Translations under genes and position numbers: made by a program | Shown: positions 36,101-48,100 of the stretch, in pieces | How positions within the stretch are numbered: the first letter of the stretch is position 1 | How the letters are laid out: the number at the start of each line of letters is the position of its first letter | Notes under the pieces: model-generated | Database searches by the model: none | What the model saw: the letters and a program-made list of their open reading frames with translations, nothing else | Told to the model about the DNA's origin: nothing | Assembly: GCF_000003815.2 (NCBI RefSeq) | Contig: NC_049991.1 | Coordinates: 21,748,200-21,812,199, forward strand | DNA from: Branchiostoma floridae | Taxonomy: Eukaryota; Chordata; Leptocardii; Amphioxiformes; Branchiostomatidae | DNA: 64,000 nt | Direction: 5' to 3'

Positions 36101-39100
36101 CCTGACGTCCCAGCCGCCACCTGGTCCTGATTAGGGACTGTCGGTTCCGCGGCACCGCTCGTTGGCGCGTCCTGCACGGAGGCCGGCCCGGTCCTGGCGG
36201 CATGGACCGATCCCACGATCTCGCCCATCTCTCCGTCGCTGCCGTCTTCTTTCGCTTCCGCTGTTCCCAAAAAAGAAGTCATCTTCTTCTGCCCCGGCAG
36301 ACAGACTTTTAACTTCTTCCGTTTTGTGCCGCGGGACGACATGTTTAAATGCCAAATCGTCAAGAAAAACAACAAGCGACCTTCCTGTCAAAGCTCCCGC
36401 GCCGGTGGGTGAAAGGTCATCCAGTCTCGAGAACTCTCGCTTGTAAGTCAGCTGACCCTTCATGTTAACTATATCAAATCTCGCGAGAGTAGCTAACACA
36501 GAAACAAAATGGCGGGTCGACCTGGAAACGCCAAATCGGAAGGCTTCTGCACCGTTTTATCGATGTATCTACCGCCATTGAAATATTTTTTTAGTACTTT
36601 TAGTGTGTTTTGTGTTCAGACACATTGTCAGGTGGTGGTGCTGGGAAGTTTTCACGGGGAGAAATATATCTTAGTAAGATTTTATGTCGTACGGCAGCAT
36701 GAAGCGTGCGCGGCTCAAGAAATATATAGGACTTGCAAGTTTAATCGGAAATTCGGCAAGGGGGCGCCAGCCGTGAGTATCGGGGCGCCGCGCCCCCGAT
36801 CCCCGGTTTAGAAAAACCCCTGATCATCATTATCATCATTAATATCATCATCACAATGGCATCAGGGAAGAGAGGGAGGAGGAGACATACCAGCATCAGC
36901 ACCGGTCCGCAGGTAGCTGTCCAGGTATGGCAGGATGTGGGGGTTAGGGGTTAGGGGTTAGGGTTAGGGGTTAGGGTTAGGGTTAGGGTTAGGGTAAGGA
37001 AGGAGGAGACATACCAGCATCAGCACCGGTGCGCAGGTAGCTGTCCAGGTACGGCAGGATGAGGGGGTTAGGGGTTAGGGTTAGGGGTTAGGGTTAGGGT
37101 TAGGGTTAGGGTTAGGGTTAGGGTTAGGGTAAGGAAGGAGGAGACTGACCAGCATCAGCACTGGTCCGCAGGTAGCTGTCCAGGTACGGCAGGATGTGGG
37201 GGAAGTGCGGCTCCAGCGCGGAGCGGGGGAGGTTCATTAACCACCTCTCCAGGGCATCCAGTCCGGCGTGGGCCAGCGGCAGGTAGCTCAGGCCAAGTCG
37301 GAACGTCGTCTGGGGAGGATAAAGTATCAAAACTTCACAAGGTAACAGTCAGGATCTTCTGTGTGATGAAGGGCACTCATATTTTGCTATAAGTCACTAG
37401 GGACAAATGTTAACGGACACCTCAAGTGGAATAGGTCTGAGAACAAATTTTTACAGTGACAGCAACTTGACTTGACTTGACTTTATTAAGATCCACAATA
37501 AGTAACTGAGAACATACTGAGAAAATGGGTCGCTTCATCATTTTCAATTTACTTACAGGACTTATTGCATTTATTCTGAGATGGATATTCAATGTAAAAT
37601 TTTAAGTGAGAGTCATGAATGTGTCTATAACTTGTAGGTACCAGAATGACAATGTCTTGTTGGATGATCTTATGAGGGTAAGGGTTAGGGTGCAGAATAA
37701 TGGTCAGCAAACACTGATTGGTTACCTGTAGGGCAGGGACCAGTGAGCTGATCTCTGATTGGACGATCTGGTGCGGCAGGAAGGTGAGAGGTCAGAGGTA
37801 GAGGTTAAGGGTCAGGGTGCAGAATAAGGGTCAGCGAACACTGATTGGTTACCTGTAGGGCGGGGACCAGTGAGCTGATCTCTGATTGGACGATCTGGTG
37901 CGGCAGGGACAGCACCAACATGAGGCAGGCTGCCAGGAGGTCGTCCTTGTACTGTTTCAGNNNNNNNNNNNNNNNNNNNNNNNNNNNNNNNNNNNNNNNN
38001 NNNNNNNNNNNNNNNNNNNNNNNNNNNNNNNNNNNNNNNNNNNNNNNNNNNNNNNNNNNNTGGGGGAGCATGGGGGTCTGAGTTAGCTAAACTTAAATCT
38101 AAAATCCTTACTGCATCAGATGGTGCATGGGGCAATGCCTATCTCTGTTTCTGTAGACCCTGGGCCACAAAACTTTGTTTTATTACTTCAGAAGGGCATT
38201 GGTGTGTTTTCAACTACCATACTCTTTCCCAAATGCTAAGCAGCAAAAAATAGCATTATAATATCTTGGTAAATGGACTCGACCAGGGATCGAACTCAGG
38301 ACTTATTACTGCAAGGTGAACACTCTACAAACTCATTGGTAACACATCCAAGGGGTGTAGATAATCATTTTTGCTCTGTCCATACTCTCTAAACCAAATT
38401 GACGAAAGCAAAATGATATAAAAGACTCCACCTCACCTCCCTGACAAACTTCCTGAACAGAGTGAAGCAGGCCTGTCCCTCCGAGGACCTGTCCCTCCCC
38501 TCCGTGTCCATGGACTCTTCCGAGGGGCTGATGACCTTCGTGTCCAGGTCCTGGCAACAGTTTTATAGGGAGGACTTATTCTGAGTCAGACGTTCTTCAA
38601 TCCAAACTTATTAGTGAAACAGACTGCAAACACGTCAACAAAGCAACAACAAAATAATAATTTTAACGTTATATTAAATTTGTAAATATGTGTCCTCAAA
38701 ATCAACGGGGTTCAGAATCCACATCAATCTGACATCGGATTATCGACCACAATAAACTGGCTGACCTTGAAGTACTTGACCTTGGTACAGATGGTCATGC
38801 AGACGGAAAGCAGCTTGTAGAAGCCGCTCACCAGGGGCAGTCTGGGTAATGCGGGAGAGAAGGAACTTTTGATTTATACTATTCATCATATATTCTACTA
38901 GAAAAAATACTAGTAATGAAACAAAGAAACATTAACCAAAACAATAATCTTGACCAATTTTTCTACCTGGTAGAGTGCAGAATGAGGGCATGGCCTAACC
39001 CCAACCCCAACCACAACCCCAACCCTAATCCTAACCCTAACCCCAACCCTAACCGAACTAGCCCCTGAACCTGACCTTGTAGAGTGCAGGATAAGGGCTT

Positions 39101-42100
39101 GGCCTAACCCTGACCCTGACCCTAACCCTAACCCCAACTCTAACCCCAACCCTAACCAAAGTAACCCCTGAACCTGACCTTGTAGAGTGCAGGATGAGGG
39201 CATGGCCTAACCCTGACCCTGACCCTGACCCTAACCTAACCCTAACCCCAACCCTAACGGAAGTAACCCCTGAACCTGACCTGGTAGAGTGGAGGATGAG
39301 GGCATGGCCGACTGTGTAGACCCAGCACTGGAAGTACTCCGGGTGGTGATGAGGTAACAGATCCCTGCAGATGGCATGGACACTTGGTAAAAACCATGTT
39401 GGCATGTAGGGTTTTATTTCAACATGTCTGAGATGTGAAAAATCATTTCTTCATTTTGAAAAAATAGAGTATCGTCAAATCACAGGCAGACCTGCAGAAA
39501 TCAACCACGTTGATGAAAACCACAAAGTCCCTTGGTTTGGCCGCCTGCAGCCCGGTGATGGGGTCAGAGGTCACTCTGTCCTGGGAGCTGAGGTCATCAA
39601 GGGTCAGCTGAAATGCACAAGATGAACAGAAATTCATCGAAATCAAGTAAGAAAACAAAGACAAAATTGAAGTCTTTATTTAAAAAAAACAGCTTCTTCA
39701 TTGTTTTTGGCCAAAAAATGATCTTACTACTCTATCATAAACTATTCAGCAGAAAACAAAATACAGCTTGACTGAACAAGACCGTTCCAATGTTTAACTT
39801 ATTGACCAAAGTTGCATCGACAACATAAAAAATTAACTCTACAACATGTATATTTCTTTAAGTCTTTTTTTATCAAATCATACTCAAATTCTTTCTTCCC
39901 AAGTCACACAAGACAAGATTCTAAAATGGTTGAAGACTATGTATAACAACTGTCATACCTCCTCAGTACCAGTTTCCGCCTGTTTGGAGGTCGTCAGGTC
40001 AAGTTTGTCGATGACCTTGAGAACAGAGGTCACCAGCTCGTCATACAGCATCCTGTGCATGGCCTGTCGGTCGGCCACAGCAACACCCCACTGGGACAGC
40101 TCCTGTTAACAACAGCAATAAACAAAAATAAATAACAAAAACAACACCCCACTAGGACAGCTCCTGTCAACAACAAATAACAATAAACAAAAATAAGCCA
40201 GCTAATCACAAAGGGGATCCAAAACATTACGGATAGTTTTTATGTTGTAGTGATGATACATAGTAATAGCACAACAAACATATTTATCTTGAAGATTTCT
40301 GTCATGACAACCTTGATTCTGGAGCTGTCCAGCAGGTTGCCCTGCTGTGTAACCTGACCTTAATTTTGGAGCTGTCCAGCAGGTTGCCCTGCTGTGTAAC
40401 CTGACCTTAATTTTGGAGCTGTCCAGCAGGTTGCCCTGCTGTGTAACCCTGACCTTGAACTGTCCAGCAGGCTGCCCTGCTGTGTAACCCTAACCTTGAC
40501 CTGTGTAACCCTGACCTTGATTCTGGAGCTGTCCAGCAGGTTGCCCCACAGCTCCAGGTAGTCCCGGTAGGAGAACCGTTTGACCGGCTGCTGCACCGGC
40601 TGGTCTCCGCCCTCCCCTGTAGAGACTGGGAGGTCGTCGTCTTCGGCCTGTGGGTGACAAAACACCTCATCAAACAGTTTTCAGACCCTTGATCTGACAC
40701 AAATTGATAAAATCACTCACTACTCAGATTTTTTACTTCATAAGTCTTCTGAACTGGGTCAACTTTCTAGGTTATGACTTTTACATTCTATGAAGGTTTA
40801 AAATCTAGGTATAGTGATATGCCAAATAGCAGTTATGCGCTAAGCGATATATGATTTTGGAGATGGTCCGATGTTTCAAACAAATTTAATGTTTATCATT
40901 TAGATCAAAGAGTACAACTCACCGTAACTCCTTCTATAACATTAGGGTGGGAGCAGGTCCGGATCAGGGCCTGGTAGACTGGAGAATGATACAAAGTAGT
41001 GTTCAGTACTTAAAACGTTACGTACTTCATAGTTTCATGTTAGGTACTTCATGGAAGTAAGAGCCATCCTGAAATTGCCACTCGCCTACCAATGTCACTT
41101 AAAGTGACTCTGGATTGTTGATTAATGATGCAACACACGACTTCTGTACATAAGCTGTGTAAAATTGGCCAGGTCAAACCAGGATCAATATATTCTCATA
41201 TCGAGGCTTATGGGACCACCTTGAGTTGTCCTATAGGTGTGGTGCGTTCTTTGTCATATCATGTTCCTAGCGCAAGTTTGAGACTCACATATCCCATTGA
41301 TTATTGCCCTCAGCGTGGCCCCAGGGCCAGTTTTAAGAATCACCTATCCTACTGAGGAACGTCCTCAGCATAGCTCCCTTCGGCACCAGGGCCAGTTATC
41401 AGACTTACCTATCCTCCCCCTCAACTATCATACAGAGGAATGTCCCAAGCTTAGTGCAAGGACCAGTATTAAGACTCACTTATCCTACTGACTCAGAGGA
41501 ATGTCCGAAGTGTGACACCAGGGCTAGATTTCGGACTCACCTATCCTGCTCAGGAACGTCCTCAGGGTTGCCCCCTTCGGCACCAGGGCCAGTTATGAGA
41601 CTTACCTATCCTCCCGAGGAACGTCCGTAGCGTCGCCCCCTTCGGCACCAGGGCCAGCAGCACCTTCAGGATGGCCTTCTGGCAGATCAGGTGCATCTTC
41701 TTGCCGAGCCGCGGGAAGTTCTCGAACAGGACGACGACAAGTCTCTCCAGTGACGTCACAAACATGTCCGACAACTGGGAGGGCAATAGGCACTAAAAAT
41801 GTTCACAGCCATCTTATGACATTCTTTGGTCATCCTTAATCGTTGTGTCTACTTCACTCAAAACTGACAACTTAGTGGAGCCCACTGGTCTTCATGCAAA
41901 TTTAAACAGCGAGTGAAGAGTATTCAAAGAACAAAATCAACAAAGAGTGACCAGGGTGTCTAAAGATGCTGCATTATTTCATCCCTTTTCTCTCTTGTTA
42001 TCACTCTCATTTCTCTTGTTGTCCCTCTATCTCTCCTGTCTTGTTCTCTCTCTGTCCCTCCCTCCTTACCTGCTTTCCTCTCCCCCACCTTACCTGATCC

Positions 42101-45100
42101 AGGTGTTGCAAAATGCTGGCCAGAGCCTCCAGGAAACTCGGCAGGTGATGCACCTTGTACTTTCTCCTTCATTCCCTCCCTGCCTTCCTCATTCTTCCAA
42201 CACTACCTCCCTCCCCCTTACCTGATCCAGGTGTTGGACGATGCTGGCCAATGCCTCCAGGAAGCTGGGCAGGTGATGCACCTTGTCTTACCTACCTACC
42301 TCTCTCCTACCCTCCTCTCCTCCCTCCCCCTTACCTGATCCAGGTGTTGGACGATGCTGGCCAGAGCCTCCAGGAAGCTGGGCAGGTGATGCACCTTGTC
42401 CTCCAGACTGTCGGACGTGCCAAAGTACAGCTGCTCGCTCCTCTGCATCATCTCGCTGAACATGAACTTCACATCGCTCTCCGACAAAAACATCTTACAG
42501 GGCTGGAACAAAACATGAACTTCACATCGCTCTCCGACAAAAACATCTTACAGGGCTGGAACAAAACATGAGTTGAACTTTACATCGCTCTCCGACAAAA
42601 ACATCTTACAGGGCTGGAACAGAACATGAAGGTCACATCGCTCTCCGACAAAAACGTCTTACAGGGCTGGAACAAAACATGAACTTCACATCGCTCTCCG
42701 ACAAAAACATCTTACAGGGCTGGAACCAAACATGAACTTCACATCGCTCTCTGACAAAAACATCTTACAGGGCTGGAACAAAACATGAACTTCGCTCTCC
42801 GACAAAAACATCTTACAGGGCTGGAACAAAACATGAACTTCACATCGCTCTCCGACAAAATCATCTTACAGGGCTGGAACAAAACATGAACTTTACGTCG
42901 CTCTCTGACAAAAACATCTTACAGGGCTGGAACAAACTCAAGTTGCTGTCAGGGTCTTAAAGTTAAGTTCCATGTTGTCCATTTATGATTAAAAAAAAGT
43001 GATGATGACCTAGGATCTAGGATTCCACAATAAACCATCTGTACTTTTTGCTTGATTTTTTTCAAATTTGAAACTGTCATGTTCCAACAAAGGATGGCGT
43101 ACTTTACAATAAAACATTAGTATGATAATTGCTTATCCCTTCTCAGCCCAACTTTGACTGTAAGATGTTTTATTAGGTATACTATTAATAGACATGTACA
43201 TGTAAGTAGAGAAATATTCCCCATCACAAAGACAGACAAAACTTACAGCAGCGAAGAAGCCATACCCCCGTACGGCGATGGACATCTCCCGGGTACCGGC
43301 CTCCGTCGTGTCGATGATGGAGCGAAACTCTCGGATGAAGAACTAAGCGGGATCGGAGGAAAAATAATACCGGAAACTTGTGCTTTAGTTGCAAAAAAGT
43401 TGCAGCAATGAAACTCGCTTATTGCCTCACACACTACACACTTTACGTGTACAGTTTCTGTATTTGACATAGATTCCCTAATTATACATAGGATGCCACT
43501 GTGTAAGACGCCGAGTTACCTTAAACACAGCCAGGTTAGCCTTGTTGTCCCCCTGCTCATGTCTGGTGACCAGCATGTCCGCTATCTGGAAAATCAGATT
43601 TGGCAACGTTGAGGTGGACAAAAACTGATGCATGCATAAGAGAAGAATTTCACTAATGCATGCATCAATTTTTGTCCACTTTCCCTTGGTTAAATATTTA
43701 ATGTTTTACACACGTTGAACTTTTTTTATTGCAGTGGTGTTTGTACAAGGCATAATTCAGAGATAATAACAGAGCAACTGAAAGTATACCATCATGCCAT
43801 GAGAGACGTACAAGCGCACCTAACCCTCATAATATGGAAAACAAAACACCCTAAACCGGACAGTGAGCGTACATGTGTAAGTAAGGAAAGGAGGGAGCAC
43901 GAATGTAACCCTGAAGATTAAGTAAGCATAGTCTACAATCCATTCAAAGGAATTTTATAGAATGTCAAGTAACAACTGTGTCTCGCCTGTTTGAGGAAGG
44001 CCTCCAACGCTGCGTATCCTGCCTGCTTCACATCTCTGTTGGGATGTTGGCTCCAGTCGTACAGCTTCCTGTACATGTCCTACAGGGGTGACATGGAACT
44101 GTTGTTACACACCTGAAACTCTTATTGTTACACATGTTAGTTACAATTGTTTCACATCTCTGTTGGGATGTTGACTCCACTCGTACAGCTTCCTGTACAT
44201 GTCCTACAGGGGTGACATGGAACTGTTGTTACACACCTGAAACTCTTATTGTTACACATGTTAGTTACAATTGTTTCACATCTCTGTTGGGATGTTGACT
44301 CCACTCATACAACTTCCTGTACATGTCCTACAGGGGTGACATGGAACTGTTGTTACACACCTGAAACTCTTATTGTTACACATGTTAGTTACAATTGTTT
44401 CACATCTCTGTTGGGATGTTGACTCCACTCATACAGCTTCCTGTACATGTCCTACAGGGGTGACATGGAACTGTTGTTACACACCTGAAACTCTTATTGT
44501 TACACATGTTAGTTACAATTGTTTCACATCTCTGTTGGGATGTTGACTCCACTCGTACAGCTTCCTGTACATGTCCTACAGGGGAGACATGGAACTGTTG
44601 TTACACACCTGAAACTCTTATTGTTACACATGTTAGTTATAACTGTTTCACGTCTAGGTTGGGATGTTGACTCCACTCATACAGCTTCCTGTACATGTCC
44701 TAAGGGGTGACATAGAACTGTTGTTACATACCTGAAACTCTTATTGTTACACATATTAGTTACAATTGTTTCACGTCTCGGTTGGGATGTTGGCTCCACT
44801 CGTACAGCTTTCTGTACATGTCCTATGGGCGACATAGAACTGTTGTTACACACCTGAAATTCTTATTGTTACACCATTTACATAGTACATGTTTCACACC
44901 TCAGCTGGGGCGTTTACTATACAGTTTTCTATCTGATGTTCATTTTTGTATCATACTGATAACAAATAACAGTAACTGTTGCAAATCTGTAAATCCTTGT
45001 CACATGCAAAATAATAATTCAAACCTCTTGTCATATTGCTAAAATCTGTGTGCTTGATCAATGTGTGTGTCATGTATATGACATGAAGTGTTGTTAAACT

Positions 45101-48100
45101 GTGACCTATGACTTCTTGTCTTATATACATATATTACAGTGCTATTTAATTTTGCTAAACCTAGCCATTTGAATCCCTCATGTAAAACATCATCTACCTT
45201 ATCAGCATGTATCGTGTGGTTTATTTTCAAAGAATGGCACCCACCTCGTAGTCGTTCATCAGGTACACGTTAAACTGGGCTGCATGTTTGGCCAGGAGCC
45301 ACAGGCCAGCTAGGGGTGGGAGGGGGGTGAAAAACAAAAGTTACTGTTACGGTAACAGCTCTATAGTACCAAGTCTAACAAGTCAAAAGTATACTGTACT
45401 TAACCCTTGAGCTCCTGATGAAATGTTAGAGGAAGATGTTATGTCAGAGCAACTGTCTAGTCAAAATAACAGTTAGTTGGTACAAAATTTAATGTAGATT
45501 GGTTGGTTAATACACATAGTACAGGCCGGCAGTTGGATTAAGGGAACTACACATGTTGTCTGTTCAGTGGAATATCAAATGTAGAAGACTTTCTGTTACA
45601 ATGTTAAACATTATTCCAATTCTACTAGATCATCAAGAGTTGTAAGGTGTTAATTTTTTTCCTAATTTAGAATACAATGTTCATCAAGAAGACTGATGAT
45701 CTTTAAAGGCATACTACGCAGTTTTTTGCGCTCAAATTTGAAATATTCTAGAATTAAGAAATATCAGATTTACTACTACTTTTTGTCACTTTTTGACACT
45801 TTTGTGTCATTATTTCACGTTTGCAACGTAAAGGATTAGCCTACAAACATTCCGCTCTAGGCACCCTGTAACCTTGTGTCCCCCCAAGTTAGACCCTCCA
45901 GGTCTTGCTTGCCACCGGTAGGTCCCCCGGGGTGGGGTAATCAGTTAGCACATGCATGGCAGACTGCAGATAAAGAACACAATGGAGATCTTCTTTGGAA
46001 ACACCTATATCTAATCATTCTAAAATAGCATATAATCATGAACTTATTAGTCTATTTTGTAGGATATCAACAAGCTAAGGTCATATTCCCTTCAAAACTG
46101 CAAGAAACCTTGTACAGAAAGCTAGTCTACTGTACTCAGAGGAACTGTCAACTGACCCCCCACTGGGAAGCCAGGCTGATAAGCAAGAAACAACAACACA
46201 CAGAGGCAGTAACCAGCCTGTGCCCATCTGTTTCTTGGAAGATAACAATTTTTATACATCATAATGTGGTGCATTGATGTCGCAGCATCTCTCCATGAAT
46301 ATTGGTATGCAATACTATAGGGTTGATTGAGCTAACAATGTAAAGAAAAAGTAGGAAAAGCTACTTTTTGTTTTGTTCAAAAATCCCGTAGTATGCCTTT
46401 AAGAATCTACTACAATAATATATACTGTTGCTAACTGTTAGAATTGGGTGGCTGTATCTCACCTTTGGGTACATCATACCGCGCCATCTCCACCTGCGGG
46501 AAACAAAGCAAAACATCTGTCATTTCCTCTACGTTTTGATCAGCTGTAAAGCCAATGGAAAATGGTACACCTACAAGGAAAGTTGGAACGATTCTTACTA
46601 CTGTATGTCTTGTAAACTCAGATTACAAATAACAGCACCAGCAGAAAACTTGTTATTGATCAGATTGATTAAGACATTTAAGAATCAGATACTAAAATTC
46701 AAAACAACAACTTACTGTTGTCCAACAGGACATTAGGATAGCTCTAGATTACCCACCTGAGGTGACACAGCCTTCCGGGTAAAGGTGTAAATGTCCTTGG
46801 AATGAGCACTTCCTGTGGGAGGTTTCAAGGTCAGGCTTATACATAGATTTGGTTGAAAGATCAAATTATTTCATGTCAGAAAAGAAATCCACAAATTTTG
46901 AGAGAATAAAGAGTTTTTAGTTATTTAAGTTAAAAGCAAAGCCTTTGGTGGGTCCCGAAATGGGTCATGTAAGGATCACATTACCATAAGCTGTAGGTGA
47001 AACACACATGAAGAAGAAATAACATCCAGGACTTGGTGCTTTACTTAGCAAAAATTCTTTTGATTCCTTCTTGAAGTCTTCAAGAGGAAGCTTGGCCCAA
47101 AAGTAAGAAAGAAGGAAAAGAAGGTAACAGATAAGAAAGAAAGCCAAAACACCCTACCCTCCTCCACAGACTGTGTGAAGTTGACCAGGAAGTGTGTCAG
47201 GCCCTCCAGGCACCCGGCGATGATGGCCATCTCTGGTTTCCTGGTGCGGGACTCCATCTGCTCCTTAAGAGAGGAGAGGTACACCTTAAGGAGGCGGTCA
47301 GGCGAGTCCTTCTGCACCATCAGCTCAGGGTAGACTTCTGAGATCACGCCCAGGAGGGACAGGGCACCGCCCTTCACTGGGGAAAACACAGCATAAATAA
47401 ATAAACAATATCATCAGCTAAAGGTACAGGACAGGGCACTGCTCTTAACTGGGGAAAAAGATGACATTGAGTCAGAACAAAGCGTGATTAAGAAAAAGCA
47501 TGCTCATCCCACTCTCTTTTTTTCCAGTCAGTTTGTTCTTCAAGTTTACTTGATTTTTTTCAAAAGGTTAGAATGATCATACTTTACTTCCTATGCTTGG
47601 TTGCGAGATGTGCAAAAGGTGTGACATTCAGTGTAATATAACCAACTGCTGCCACTTTGCGTGCCTGTGAAGCTGGTGTGTTATGCCGAATAACAATTTT
47701 ACCGGCTATACAGATACAGAAGCTGGTGTGTTACATGTATGCCAATGGGCAGTAATATCGGCTATGCAGACACAGATATGGGATGGCAGTTACACCAGAC
47801 CTGTGGCAGTAGTCTGGCTCTACAGACACAGATATAAGACAGTAGTACTAGTGGTGCAGACCTGTGGCAGTGGTCTGGCTCTTCTTGGTGAGCTCCAGAA
47901 ACATCCTGTCCATCATGTCCGACACCCGGAGGTCGTCCCCCAGCTGGGAGTGGATGGTCAGCTGTAGAACCTTCATGTGCAGACATGGATAGTTTTAGCA
48001 ATACACTCATAGATCATACTCATAGCCTGTGTTTACACAGTCTCTCACTGGCAGGGGTTAATGACCACCTCCTTGGTGGTGGCAACTGTACGGCCACTAG

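Larger units (their letters stand above)
31889..36822 (-). mobile_element. hAT-superfamily DNA transposon, apparently complete
   Basis: Ends are CAGGGGTTTTTCTA at 31,889 and its inverse TAGAAAAACCCCTG ending 36,822 (14-bp perfect TIR). Flanking 8-mers are TTCATCAT (31,881-31,888) and ATCATCAT (36,823-36,830), 7/8 identical and fitting the hAT nTnnnnAn pattern, although they lie in an ATC microsatellite, so the duplication is suggestive only. Length is 4,934 bp. It encodes a seven-exon transposase with no internal stop, in the same orientation as PRKDC. Confidence 0.93.

Noticed and set aside
36509..36811. Plus-strand 100-codon frame at the hAT 5' end
   Set aside because: Lies in the subterminal region, has no recognisable motif and ends in the TIR; likely chance.
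36941..37131. A chromosome end, because of TTAGGG runs
   Set aside because: Tracts are short, interrupted, and flanked on both sides by exons of one gene; interstitial repeats explain them.
43154..43411. Plus-strand 85-codon frame
   Set aside because: Shadow of PRKDC exon 12 on the opposite strand.
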